This document shows positions 1-10,700 of a DNA stretch of 64,000 nucleotides, in pieces. The position numbers were made by a program, and so were the translations under genes. The stretch lies in NCBI GenBank assembly GCA_021325025.1, contig JAJPHZ010000017.1:38108-102107 (forward strand), in the 5' to 3' direction. The stretch's first letter is position 1. Each line of letters opens with the position of its first letter. The notes beneath the pieces were generated by a model. The model was given only the letters and a program-made list of their open reading frames with translations, was not told the DNA's origin and searched no databases. This DNA comes from Pseudomonadota bacterium (GTDB taxonomy: Bacteria; Desulfobacterota; Binatia; Binatales; Binataceae).

Positions 1-358
1 TCCAAACCGCGACCGCCATCGCCGTGGCGGCAACGATCACGGCCATCGACACGCCGCGCAACCCGCGCAGGGTCAATTGCGCCGCTGCGAACATCACCGT
101 CACTGCCACGGCCAGGTTAAAGAGCTGGCGCTCGAAGAAGTAAAACGGATTGCCGGTCTTGTTCAGGCCCAGGAAATAAGTGGTGTTGAGTACCATCATC
201 AGGCCCAACACGACAAGCGCGCCCACGCATCCCACCAGCCAGGGGTCGGCGCGCAGGGCCGCGCGCGGGTCCACGCGCCCCACCCATTGGCGCAGCTCGA
301 CGCCCGCCCGCCGCGGCGGGTTGAGGATGATTGGATTTGGGCGCGCCGCGGACGGCAT
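1..358 (-). CDS. ftsW: FtsW, septal peptidoglycan polymerase (N-terminal part, cut by window edge)
   Basis: N-terminal ~119 residues of a SEDS-family glycosyltransferase that polymerises septal peptidoglycan together with FtsI in the inner membrane. After a cytoplasmic leader rich in Pro and Arg comes a first membrane helix around LVVLGLMMVLNTTYFLGLN, followed by KTGNPFYFFERQL. This matches the start of FtsW/RodA proteins, where 'GLxMVxS/NxSYxxA' is followed by 'DPFYFxxRQ'. Two further hydrophobic helices follow before the window ends. The start is the ATG at 358, preceded by an AAGGCGGG ribosome site, 19 bp after the mraY stop, so it is co-transcribed with mraY. In most dcw clusters murD lies between mraY and ftsW; it is absent here. 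Confidence 0.88.
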   Translation of the reverse strand, partial: MPSAARPNPIILNPPRRAGVELRQWVGRVDPRAALRADPWLVGCVGALVVLGLMMVLNTTYFLGLNKTGNPFYFFERQLFNLAVAVTVMFAAAQLTLRGLRGVSMAVIVAATAMAVAVW

Positions 359-377
359 CAGGTCCCGCCTTCTTGTC

Positions 378-1457
378 CTACCTCAGTTTCAGTGTGCTCA
401 GCGCGACCAGCGCGCACACGATGGAAACGATCCAAAACCGCGTGACGACCACCGTTTCGGGCCATCCCTTGAGCTCGAAATGGTGATGCAACGGCGCCAT
501 GCGAAAAACCCGCTTGTGCGTGGCCTTGTAGTAGTAGCGCTGGATGATGACCGAGGCGGCCTCGATCACGAACACGCCGCCGGCCATGATCAACGCCAGC
601 TCCTGCTTGCACAGAATCGCCACCGTGCCCAGTGCCGCGCCCAGGCCCAGCGCGCCGACATCGCCCATCATCATCGAGGCGGGGTAGGCGTTGTACCACA
701 GAAAACCCAGCGAGGCAGCAATCAGGGCGCCGCAGAAGATCGCAATCTCGCTGACGCCGGGCACGTGGGGAATCGCCAGGTAGGAGGCGAACTTGACGTT
801 GCCTGCCGCATAGGCAAACACCCAGTAGCAAAATGCGACTGTCATCACGGGGCCGATCGCGAGTCCGTCAAGGCCGTCGGTCAGGTTGACGGCGTTGGCC
901 GCACCGACGATCACCACGGCGGCAAACGCGATGTACACCCAGGGCCCCAGGTTGGGGTTGATGTTTTTCAAAAAGGGGATGGTCAGGTTGGTGCTGAAGT
1001 GGAGGCCCAAAAAGAGCACTGCGCCCGCGGTGATCGCGCAGGCGAACTGCCAGATCAGCTTCTGCGGGCCGGTCAGTCCCTTGCCCCGCCCGCGGCGCAG
1101 CTTGAGCATGTCGTCGGCCAGGCCGATCGCACCAAAAGCCAGCGTCACCAGCACCGCGACCCACACGTAAGGGTCGCGCAGGTCGGCGAGCAGCAAGGTG
1201 GTAATAGCGGTGGCGGCGAGGATCAACACGCCGCCCATGGTAGGCGTGCCGGCCTTCTTTTGATGGGCGGCGGGCACCTCATCGCGAATGGTCTGGCCGA
1301 TATGGGCCTGGCGAAAGCGTTCGATCAGGACCGGTCCGGTGGTCAGCGAGAAGGCCAGCGCGCCAAGTCCGGCCAGAACGGAGCGGAAAGTGACATAGCG
1401 GAGGACATTGAGCCCGGGGTAGTGGCCGTGGAGAGTAAACAACAACAGGTAAAGCAT
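378..1457 (-). CDS. mraY: MraY, phospho-N-acetylmuramoyl-pentapeptide transferase
   Basis: Integral membrane enzyme that transfers phospho-MurNAc-pentapeptide from UDP to undecaprenyl phosphate, giving lipid I. The ~359-residue length is normal for the family. Signature segments are visible in order: RGTPTMGG-like KKAGTPTMGGVLIL near residue 70, the aspartate pair GLADDMLK, NAVNLTDGLDGLAIGP, MMGDVGALGLGAALG, and the C-terminal FRMAPLHHHFELKGWPE histidine motif. About ten hydrophobic helices are present. I chose the ATG at 1457 (MLYLLLFTLHG) over an in-frame ATG six codons upstream because it aligns with the usual MraY start. The gene lies downstream of murE across a 235-bp non-coding gap where murF would be expected. 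Confidence 0.97.
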   Translation of the reverse strand: MLYLLLFTLHGHYPGLNVLRYVTFRSVLAGLGALAFSLTTGPVLIERFRQAHIGQTIRDEVPAAHQKKAGTPTMGGVLILAATAITTLLLADLRDPYVWVAVLVTLAFGAIGLADDMLKLRRGRGKGLTGPQKLIWQFACAITAGAVLFLGLHFSTNLTIPFLKNINPNLGPWVYIAFAAVVIVGAANAVNLTDGLDGLAIGPVMTVAFCYWVFAYAAGNVKFASYLAIPHVPGVSEIAIFCGALIAASLGFLWYNAYPASMMMGDVGALGLGAALGTVAILCKQELALIMAGGVFVIEAASVIIQRYYYKATHKRVFRMAPLHHHFELKGWPETVVVTRFWIVSIVCALVALSTLKLR

Positions 1458-1692
1458 GAATTCTGATCCGTCCACCTAACTTACTCCACCGCATGCTATC
1501 CGACCACGTCCCGAGTTTCACGGCATTGTCAGGCAAGCCTCCGACCGCCTCCACCGCCATCCGGCCGCATCCACCTCCCTTATCCGCACACCGCCCACGA
1601 CATCCGCCGGCCGAAGGCTTCCCCGACAACGCCGCCCTACGCAATGGCTCCGCTACCCGACCTCAACCGCCCATCTCCGCCTTCCCTCCGGA
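1458..1692. repeat. murE-mraY gap with a long imperfect inverted repeat in place of murF
   Basis: No credible gene is seen here. The gap contains an imperfect inverted repeat: arms at 1521-1543 and 1612-1634 match at 19 of 23 positions and are separated by 68 bp. The DNA is very C-rich on the plus strand. In most bacteria murF occupies this position; no MurF-like peptide remnant was recognised in any frame. The arms could be a scar of a small mobile palindromic element, or an RNA hairpin between the murE and mraY parts of the transcript. Confidence 0.5.
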
Positions 1693-3192
1693 TCAGGCTC
1701 CAGCATCCTCCTGTTGTTCACGCAGAAAATCGCGCACCACCTCGCGATCGTCGAAATGAAACTTCTGCCTGCCGATGATCTGATAATCCTCGTGGCCCTT
1801 GCCCGCGATTACGATCATGTCGCCCGCCTGCGCCATCGACAGCGCCAGGCCGATCGCGGCGCGCCGATCGGGTTCAACCAGGTAGCCGTGGCCGCGCTTG
1901 AGCCCCGCGCCCAGCAGCCCGGCTTCGACGTCGGCGATAATGCGCAGCGGGTCTTCGGTGCGCGGATTGTCGGAAGTCAGAACCGGCAGGTCGGCGAGCC
2001 GCGCCGCGATGTCGCCCATGATGGGGCGCTTACCGCGGTCGCGGTCGCCGCCGCAGCCGAAGACGCAGATCAGGCGTTTGGGGTTAAGCCTGCGCAGCGT
2101 CTGGAGCACCGCCGCCAGCGCGTCGGGTTTGTGGGCGTAATCCACCATCACCAGCGCGCCGCGCGGCCGCGCCACCACTTGTAGCCTGCCGGGGGCCCCT
2201 GGGCATCGCCGCACACCCTCAACCACGGCACCCTCATCGATGCCCAGGGCCACCGACACTGCCACTGCTCCCAGGATGTTGAGCAGGTTGAACTCGCCGA
2301 GCAGTGCAGACTGCAGTTCAATTATCCGGCCCGCGGCCTGGACCGTGGCGCGGATGCCCTGCAGGCCAAGTTCGTAACCGAGCGGATAGACGTCCGCTTC
2401 GGGCTTGATTCCGAAGCTGATCCTGCGGCCGGCGACGGCTTGCAGGACGCGCTTGCCAAACGGATCGTCGGCCATCGCCACCGCCACCGGGTCGGCCTTG
2501 CGGCTTGCGGCCAGCAAATCGGTGAACAACCGCAGCTTGGCGGCGAAGTAGTCCTCCACCGAGTGGTGATAATCGAGATGATCGCGGCCCAGGTTGGTAA
2601 ACAGGCAGGCGCGGAAATCCAACTCGTCGGCGCGTCCCTCGCTGAGTCCAATCGAGGAGATTTCGGCCGCCACGCGGCGCACCCCGGCGCGGACCATCTG
2701 CGCCAGCGCCGACTCGAAGTCCACCGATTCAGGCGTGGTCAACTCGGTGGGAATATGGCGCTCGCCAATCCTGATGCCGAGCGTGCCGATTACGCCGGGA
2801 ATCTCGCCGGCGGCCTGGAAAATCGAAGCCAGCAGGTAGGTCGAGGTGGTCTTGCCGCTGGTGCCGGTGACGCCGATCAGCTCCAAACGCCGGCTGGGCC
2901 AGTCGAAGAACCGGCCCGCCATCAGCGCCATCAGCCGGCGCGGCTGCTCGCACTGGAGCAGGGTTGCCGCGGGACGCGATGCGCCGCTCCACTGCCGCAC
3001 CACCACTGCACGCGCCCCGCGGCGCAAGGCTTCATCGATATTGTGCTGATTTTGCTGCGCATCGCGCGCCAGCGCGAAGAACACATTGCCCGGCGCGGCG
3101 CGGCGCGAATCGTAACAGATGCCGGTCACTTCCACATCCGCACTTCCACTCACCTGGCAATCGGCACCGGCGATGAGCGCATCCAACTTCAT
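1693..3192 (-). CDS. murE: MurE, UDP-MurNAc-Ala-Glu:meso-diaminopimelate ligase
   Basis: Cytoplasmic Mur ligase that adds the third amino acid to the peptidoglycan stem peptide using ATP. The 499-residue length is normal. The ATP loop GTSGKTT lies at residues 110-116. The TTPESVDF segment follows, and FGCGGDRDRGKRPIMG lies in the C-terminal domain. The substrate motif DNPR (in TSDNPRTEDP, about residue 410) is the form seen in enzymes that add meso-diaminopimelate; lysine-adding enzymes usually differ there. The start overlaps the ftsI stop by 4 bp (ATGA), indicating translational coupling. Its 3' neighbour should be murF, but a 235-bp gap is found instead. Confidence 0.97.
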   Translation of the reverse strand: MKLDALIAGADCQVSGSADVEVTGICYDSRRAAPGNVFFALARDAQQNQHNIDEALRRGARAVVVRQWSGASRPAATLLQCEQPRRLMALMAGRFFDWPSRRLELIGVTGTSGKTTSTYLLASIFQAAGEIPGVIGTLGIRIGERHIPTELTTPESVDFESALAQMVRAGVRRVAAEISSIGLSEGRADELDFRACLFTNLGRDHLDYHHSVEDYFAAKLRLFTDLLAASRKADPVAVAMADDPFGKRVLQAVAGRRISFGIKPEADVYPLGYELGLQGIRATVQAAGRIIELQSALLGEFNLLNILGAVAVSVALGIDEGAVVEGVRRCPGAPGRLQVVARPRGALVMVDYAHKPDALAAVLQTLRRLNPKRLICVFGCGGDRDRGKRPIMGDIAARLADLPVLTSDNPRTEDPLRIIADVEAGLLGAGLKRGHGYLVEPDRRAAIGLALSMAQAGDMIVIAGKGHEDYQIIGRQKFHFDDREVVRDFLREQQEDAGA

Positions 3193-5210
3193 GCACCCCC
3201 TCGCCGTCCGCAGCGGACGCGCCGGACTGCTGGCGGCGCGTCGGCCATCTGTTCGTTTTCACCCAGCGTCAATCGAATCGGGGTGCCGTCCAGCGGCTGA
3301 CCCGCGGCCGGGCGCTGCGCGATTACATAGCCGCTGCCTTCGACCTGGATATTCAACTCGCGTCCGGCCGCCATCCGCAGCGCCCCACGCAGCGACAGAC
3401 CGCGAAAATCGGGTACCGAACGCACATCGCGAACGCGATCGGGCTGCGGCGCAACGGGATTGTCCTCTGCGCTCCAATTGTCGGAAGCGGGCGATGACAG
3501 GGGCAGCAGGCTGGCCGAGTCGAAATCGGCGCGCCGCGACGTCACGTTGAGGCGGGTCAGTGCTCCGGCCGCGATTTCGCTGAACACGGGCGCCGCGATC
3601 AGACCGCCCATGTGGCCGTGGCCAACGTCTTCGAGCACCACCAGCACGACCAGGCGCGGATTGTCCGCCGGCACGAAGCCGACGAAGGACGCCACCAGCC
3701 GGTTCTGATAGTAGGCGCCGGTGGCGGCGTTGATCATCTGCGCGGTGCCGGTCTTGCCCGCCACCACGAAATCGTCGATCGCAGCGCGCCGCCCGGTGCC
3801 GTCATCGCCGTTGACCACGCTGCGCAGGATTACGTTGGCGCTGTGCGCCACGGTCGGTGAGATCACGCGGCCCAGCGCTTGCGGGGTATGGATGAAGATC
3901 GGACTGCCGTCGGCACCGTAGGCGGCTTTGACCACGAACGGACGCATCCACACGCCGCCGTTGGCGATCGCCGCGTAAGCCGAGGCCAGTTGGATGGCGG
4001 TAACCGCAATGCCCTGCCCGAAGCCGTGATTGGCCAGGTCAATCTGCTGCCAGGTCCGGGCCGGACGCACGATTCCGCTCGCCTCGCCCGGCAGGTCGAT
4101 TCCCGTGGGACTGCCGAAACCAAAGGCGCGCAGGCCGCGGTAGTAGCGCGCAGCACCCAGCTCCAGCGCAACCTTGGCCGCGCCGATGTTGGAAGAGACC
4201 TCGACGATTTCCTGCAAGTCAAGCCATTGATGGCGTCCGTGGTCGTGAATCGGCTTGCCGCCTACCGTCCATTCGCCGTTCTCGCAGTAAACCTTCTGAT
4301 GCGCCCCGACCACGCGGTCCTCCAGCGCGATCGCGGCCAGGATGCCTTTGATGGTGGAACCGGGCTCGAAGACGTCCTGCACTGCCGGATTATGCAGGCG
4401 GTCGCCTGCCCCGCTGCCCTCCACCGACGCCATCGCCATCACTTCGCCGGTGAACGGGTCGAGCACGACCGCGATTCCGCGCCGGGCGCCCGACTGCTTG
4501 ACTTCGGCAGCCAGTTCGGTCTCCGCCCGCGCCTGGATTTGCGCGTCAAGCGTCAACTCCAGGCGCGCACCGGGCGCGGCGTCGCGCAGCGCCAGGGGAC
4601 TGTCGAGGATCGCGTGTCCCAGCGCGTCGCGATCCTCGCGCAACTCTACCGGGCCCCCGCGCATCAGCCGGTCGTATTGCAACTCCAACCCGGAGAGCCC
4701 CTGGTCGTCCGCACCTGCCATCCCAACCACCGCCGCGGCCAGGTTGCTCTCCGGGTAATACCGTTTGTACTCGCTCAGCACGCCGACTCCCTCCAGACCC
4801 AGCGCCTCGACCTGATCGGCCTGGGTGCGGGGAATCCGCCGGGCGAGCCAAACAAAATGCGACGGCCGGCCAAGCCGCGCCGTCAATTCCTTGGGATCAA
4901 GCGCCAACACCTGCGCCAGACGTGCGCGCTCGGCGGCGCTGGAGGAGCGCAGCAGCCGCGCCGGCCGCGCATAGACGGAAAACGCCTGGGCAGAGAGCGC
5001 CAGCGCCGCACCGTGGCGATCGACAATCGGTCCGCGCGGCGCGGTCAGCGTTACCTGCTCGCTGTGCTCGCCGCGCGCCAGCGAACTCAGACGCGAGCCG
5101 TCCAGGGCCAGCAGCACGGCGAGCCGGATGACGATCAGTCCGAACAGGCCCGCCAGCACGAGGGTCAATACCCCAACCCGTAAACGGCGCTTTTCCGCCA
5201 CGACGTTCAC
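3189..5210 (-). CDS. ftsI: FtsI/PBP3-type division transpeptidase with C-terminal PASTA domain
   Basis: Class B penicillin-binding protein that cross-links septal peptidoglycan in the periplasm. One N-terminal membrane anchor spans about residues 12-35. The PBP dimerisation domain follows, then the transpeptidase with all three active-site motifs: STIK (Ser285), SSN (339-341) and KTGT (486-489). A PASTA-like domain occupies about residues 600-665 (VPDFRGLSLRGALRMA...). The 673-residue length is slightly long because of that PASTA domain, which E. coli FtsI lacks. It overlaps ftsL upstream and murE downstream by 4 bp each, so the three genes are translated as a coupled block. Confidence 0.96.
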   Translation of the reverse strand: MNVVAEKRRLRVGVLTLVLAGLFGLIVIRLAVLLALDGSRLSSLARGEHSEQVTLTAPRGPIVDRHGAALALSAQAFSVYARPARLLRSSSAAERARLAQVLALDPKELTARLGRPSHFVWLARRIPRTQADQVEALGLEGVGVLSEYKRYYPESNLAAAVVGMAGADDQGLSGLELQYDRLMRGGPVELREDRDALGHAILDSPLALRDAAPGARLELTLDAQIQARAETELAAEVKQSGARRGIAVVLDPFTGEVMAMASVEGSGAGDRLHNPAVQDVFEPGSTIKGILAAIALEDRVVGAHQKVYCENGEWTVGGKPIHDHGRHQWLDLQEIVEVSSNIGAAKVALELGAARYYRGLRAFGFGSPTGIDLPGEASGIVRPARTWQQIDLANHGFGQGIAVTAIQLASAYAAIANGGVWMRPFVVKAAYGADGSPIFIHTPQALGRVISPTVAHSANVILRSVVNGDDGTGRRAAIDDFVVAGKTGTAQMINAATGAYYQNRLVASFVGFVPADNPRLVVLVVLEDVGHGHMGGLIAAPVFSEIAAGALTRLNVTSRRADFDSASLLPLSSPASDNWSAEDNPVAPQPDRVRDVRSVPDFRGLSLRGALRMAAGRELNIQVEGSGYVIAQRPAAGQPLDGTPIRLTLGENEQMADAPPAVRRVRCGRRGGA

Positions 5211-5512
5211 GGCACCACCACCACCTGCCCTCGTGCCGGCGGGGTCATCCTGTATTTGGCCGCCAGCGCTCGCAGCCGGCTGTGCGAGGCCAGCTCCGCC
5301 ACCTTCAGCTTGAGGGTGCGGTTGCTCTCTTTAAGTTCGTCGATCTGTGCGCGCAGCGCCGACAGGCGATAGCCTTCGCGCATCACCGCCAGCCGCACCA
5401 TCAAGGTCGCAAACACCGCCGCCACCAGCGCCACACCCAACAGTGCCTGCAACAGGCGATGGGGGGCGTGGGCGGGCTTGACCTTGCGCTTTATGGATTT
5501 CGCTGCAGGCAT
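5207..5512 (-). CDS. ftsL: FtsL-like cell-division protein
   Basis: A 101-residue protein with a basic cytoplasmic tail, one membrane helix (about residues 23-42, LGVALVAAVFATLMVRLAVM) and a periplasmic heptad-like coiled coil (LRAQIDELKESNRTLKLKVAEL). This is the usual architecture of FtsL, which forms the FtsQLB complex and activates FtsWI. FtsL is poorly conserved in sequence. The call rests on size, topology and position: the reading frame overlaps the end of rsmH by 22 bp and the start of ftsI by 4 bp, exactly the slot of ftsL in dcw clusters. Confidence 0.87.
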   Translation of the reverse strand: MPAAKSIKRKVKPAHAPHRLLQALLGVALVAAVFATLMVRLAVMREGYRLSALRAQIDELKESNRTLKLKVAELASHSRLRALAAKYRMTPPARGQVVVVP

Positions 5513-6414
5513 CTAAGCCGCGCGCTCCGTGCTCGTGGGTTGCGTGCAATCTCCTCCGGCCCCGGACGCATCGCCTTGCGCGTCAGCAGGCTGAAGTCGC
5601 CCTGATGGGCCAACTCGCGCATGCGCGTCTTGACCATCCGGTCTTCCAGCGAATGGTACGCGATCACCGCCATCCGGCCGCCCGGCGCCAAACATCGCGG
5701 CCCTTCTTCCAGCAGCGCGCGCAAACTGCCGAGCTCGTCGTTGACCGCGATGCGCAGCGCCTGGAAGGTGCGGGTGGCGGGATGCACTCCGCCGACGCGG
5801 CGAGAGCCGATCGCGCGCTCAATTAAGGCGCGCAACTCGCCGGTGGTCTCAATCGGATGGCGCCGGCGCGCCTCGACCATCGCCCGTGCGATCCGCCGCG
5901 AGCCGCGCTCTTCGCCGTATTCATAGATGATGCGCGCCAGTTCCGCCTCGGGTTCTTCGTTGACCAGGTCGTAGGCGCGCAGCCGCGCCGTGTTGTCCAT
6001 GCGCATGTCCAGCGGACCCTCGCGCATGAAGCTGAAGCCGCGGGTCGGATCGTCCAGCGCAAAACTGCTCATGCCGAGATCGGCCAGGATCGCATCGACA
6101 CCGCTGAAGCCGGCTTCGCCAACCATCTGGGCGAGCGCGGAGAAATTGGCGTGCCGCACGATGACCCGGCTGCCGAAGCGCTCAAGCCGCATCGCCGCCA
6201 ATGCCAGCGCCTGTGCGTCGCGATCCAGCCCCAGCAGGCACGCTCCCGCTGGCGCCGCCTCCAGCAGCATCGCGGCATGCCCGCCCGTGCCCAGCGTCGC
6301 GTCGACGATACGCAGCGGACGCCGCTCGCAAAGCATTGCCACCACTTCGGCACCCATCACAGGTTCGTGAACGGTGCCGGTGCCGGGCTTGTCGCTATAC
6401 GCAGCCTCGTGCAT
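5491..6414 (-). CDS. rsmH: RsmH (MraW), 16S rRNA C1402 N4-methyltransferase
   Basis: SAM-dependent enzyme that methylates N4 of C1402 in the ribosomal decoding centre. The 307-residue length is normal. The N-terminal HEPVMGAEV, the SAM loop DATLGTGGHA (about residues 39-48) and GLDRDAQAL are visible. LGMSSFALDDPTRGFSF and the family-typical RTFQALRIAVNDEL and IAYHSLEDRMVK motifs follow. The start lies 6 bp after the mraZ stop, with AGGA spaced before the ATG. The 3' end overlaps ftsL by 22 bp. Confidence 0.97.
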   Translation of the reverse strand: MHEAAYSDKPGTGTVHEPVMGAEVVAMLCERRPLRIVDATLGTGGHAAMLLEAAPAGACLLGLDRDAQALALAAMRLERFGSRVIVRHANFSALAQMVGEAGFSGVDAILADLGMSSFALDDPTRGFSFMREGPLDMRMDNTARLRAYDLVNEEPEAELARIIYEYGEERGSRRIARAMVEARRRHPIETTGELRALIERAIGSRRVGGVHPATRTFQALRIAVNDELGSLRALLEEGPRCLAPGGRMAVIAYHSLEDRMVKTRMRELAHQGDFSLLTRKAMRPGPEEIARNPRARSARLRCLQRNP

Positions 6415-6420
6415 CGTGTC

Positions 6421-6870
6421 CTACAATCCCAGACTGTTGAGGAAGTTGGGATCGGAAAAATTCTTCATCGCGTCGCCCAGTACTCGTTCCAGCGTGGCCT
6501 TGTCCCAGAGCTGGAAATGATCGGGCATCGCCGAGAAAGTCACATCCTTATCCAAATGCGCGAACTGACGCAGCTTGGGCGGAATCAGAATCCGCCCCTG
6601 ACGATCGACTTCGACTTCGTGCGCGCCCCCCAAATAAAAGGTCTGGAAAAGCTGCATGTTGCGATCGAAACTCGGCCGCTGCCTGATTTTCGCCACCAGG
6701 CGCCACCATTCATCGGGCGGATACAGCTCCAGGCAAGGCTCGTTGTCCAGCATGAAGTTGGTGATGAAGAGGCGGTCGAACTCGGCCTTTTGCAGTACTT
6801 CGCGGAAGCGAACCGGGATACTCACCCGTCCCTTGCTGTCGATCGCATGGTCGAAGCGACCGCTGAACAC
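6421..6870 (-). CDS. mraZ: MraZ, transcriptional regulator of the dcw cluster
   Basis: AbrB-fold DNA-binding protein that represses its own division operon. The 149-residue length is normal. It contains two swapped-hairpin repeats: the first is FDHAIDSKGRVSIPVRFRE and the second is EVEVDRQGRILIPPKLRQ, each with the DxKGR/DxQGR plus I-P core of the family. The start is a GTG at 6870, preceded by GAGG; the annotated first residues MFSGRF fit other MraZ proteins. It heads the minus-strand cluster and three matching operator boxes lie just upstream, so it is very likely autoregulated. Confidence 0.96.
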   Translation of the reverse strand: MFSGRFDHAIDSKGRVSIPVRFREVLQKAEFDRLFITNFMLDNEPCLELYPPDEWWRLVAKIRQRPSFDRNMQLFQTFYLGGAHEVEVDRQGRILIPPKLRQFAHLDKDVTFSAMPDHFQLWDKATLERVLGDAMKNFSDPNFLNSLGL

Positions 6871-6887
6871 CGCATCGTACCTCGCTG

Positions 6888-6923
6888 CACCACCTTATCC
6901 CACTTCTCCCCACCCGCTGTCAA
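6888..6923 (-). promoter_or_regulatory. mraZ promoter with three MraZ operator boxes
   Basis: Read on the minus strand, TTGACA (6923-6918) and GATAAG (6899-6894) form a -35/-10 pair with an 18-bp spacer. Three direct pentamers TGGGG (6912-6908), TGGGA (6902-6898) and TGGTG (6892-6888) sit between and across the -10 with exactly 5 bp between each. This is the arrangement known for E. coli MraZ operators (TGGGN repeats with 5-nt spacers). The expected start of transcription is only about 15-20 nt before the GTG codon, with GAGG in the leader. Confidence 0.8.
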
Positions 6924-7091
6924 GGGCGTCTAAGCTCGAAGAAAACAAATATTGCGGCAATCCAAGCACTTTCGCTTTTTCTACGTCTAAAGGGCCGGTT
7001 GAACCACGACACAGAGTGATTTGACAGACCGCGGGAAATGGTGCCCGCGATGCGGTTTGATGCATGACCTCACACGGGTGGAAGACCTTGA

Positions 7092-7358
7092 ATGAGCGGT
7101 GGTGGATATCTAAGCTCGTCTACGATGGCGGAAATCACAGACACTAACGTTGCCACTGCAGTTGAAGTCGAACAATTGACGCGGAGCGACATGTTCCGAC
7201 AGATCCTGATTGGGGTTGGGATCTCGTCGGGACTGGCACTACTGTGGACGATGGAGTCGATGCGCAACGTGCTGTTCCGTGTGCTCAACGCGTTGCATCT
7301 TCCGGCCCGCCGGCGCCGGCGCGGTTCTGCGTTCCCGGCCGGGCAAGCACGCGCCTGA
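7092..7358 (+). CDS. Small membrane protein of unknown function
   Basis: An 88-residue predicted protein, not recognised. It has an acidic N-terminal stretch, one probable membrane helix at about residues 40-56 (ILIGVGISSGLALLW), an amphipathic segment and a very basic tail (LPARRRRRGS), compatible with a single-pass inner-membrane protein with its tail inside. A second in-frame ATG at residue 12 (MAEITDTN) is an alternative start. It is divergent from mraZ and precedes a second unknown gene by about 50 bp, so the two may form a small operon. Both strands were checked and no better frame covers this stretch, but coding status is not certain. Confidence 0.5.
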   Translation: MSGGGYLSSSTMAEITDTNVATAVEVEQLTRSDMFRQILIGVGISSGLALLWTMESMRNVLFRVLNALHLPARRRRRGSAFPAGQARA

Positions 7359-7407
7359 GGCCAGGCGCACACCGGTCGTTGGCGCCGATCCTGGTGCCAA
7401 AAGCCAC

Positions 7408-7791
7408 ATGGTCAAGATCTCGGTCGCGGGCGACAAACTTGCGGTCGAGGTCTTGGGTTGGAGCAAGTTGTGGTGCGTTAAGCGCCGGCTCGACGTTCCG
7501 CTGCGATGCGTGCGGCGGGTCCGCGTCGGTGGCGAATTGCCCCATGGCTATTGGGTTCGAATGCCCGGTACCTGTATTCCATGGGTGATCAAGGCGGGTA
7601 GTTACTGGAATGGTTCGGGCTGGTCGTTTTGGGACGTGCGGGGGAGGCGCGACAACGTGTTGGTGATCGAACTCACCGGATGGCAGTACGATTATCTGGT
7701 GGTTGAAGTAGCCGACGCGCCTGCCGCACTCGAGCAGGTGCGAAACGCGCTGGGCGGCCGCGTCCAGGGCCTCGGCGCGCTGCGGCGTTGA
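7408..7791 (+). CDS. Conserved hypothetical protein, PH-like beta-barrel suspected
   Basis: A 127-residue protein without signal peptide or membrane helix. It alternates short hydrophobic strands (KISVAGDKLAVEVLGW, DVPLRCVRRVRV, NVLVIELTGWQYDYLVVEV) and ends with a helix carrying ADAPAALEQVRNALGG. That pattern, and the phrase 'MPGTCIPWVIKAGSY', resemble a family of small bacterial proteins suspected to have a pleckstrin-homology-like fold. I recall that family from actinobacterial genomes; this is recollection, not a search. The ATG at 7408 (MVKISV) was chosen because translation upstream of it is low-complexity and unlike protein. Function unknown. Confidence 0.6.
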   Translation: MVKISVAGDKLAVEVLGWSKLWCVKRRLDVPLRCVRRVRVGGELPHGYWVRMPGTCIPWVIKAGSYWNGSGWSFWDVRGRRDNVLVIELTGWQYDYLVVEVADAPAALEQVRNALGGRVQGLGALRR

Positions 7792-7914
7792 TTAGGTGCC
7801 GGCGCACGTCAGCGGTTTTTTTGGCGTTCCGATCCGCGCTATTCTGACGCTGACAGACCTCCATTCCGCGCCCGGCGCGCGGAGTTGACAACCCCGGGAA
7901 TGAGAGCAGGGAAA

Positions 7915-10680
<2,766 letters not shown>

Positions 10681-10700
10681 TTGTGGTAGGCGCCGCGAGT

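Noticed and set aside
180..1466. Long open frame on the plus strand opposite mraY (428 codons)
   Set aside because: It is the antisense of a perfectly conserved MraY; its translation is rich in His, Gln and Arg with no family match. High GC produces many such antisense frames throughout the window.
7021..7050. TTGACA at 7021 as promoter of the small gene at 7092
   Set aside because: No -10-like hexamer at 16-19 bp; the following CGCGGG/CCCGCG is only a short hairpin.
7545..7570. GGGTTCGAAT resembling a tRNA T-loop
   Set aside because: No acceptor stem, D-loop or anticodon arm can be folded around it, and it lies inside a plausible coding gene.
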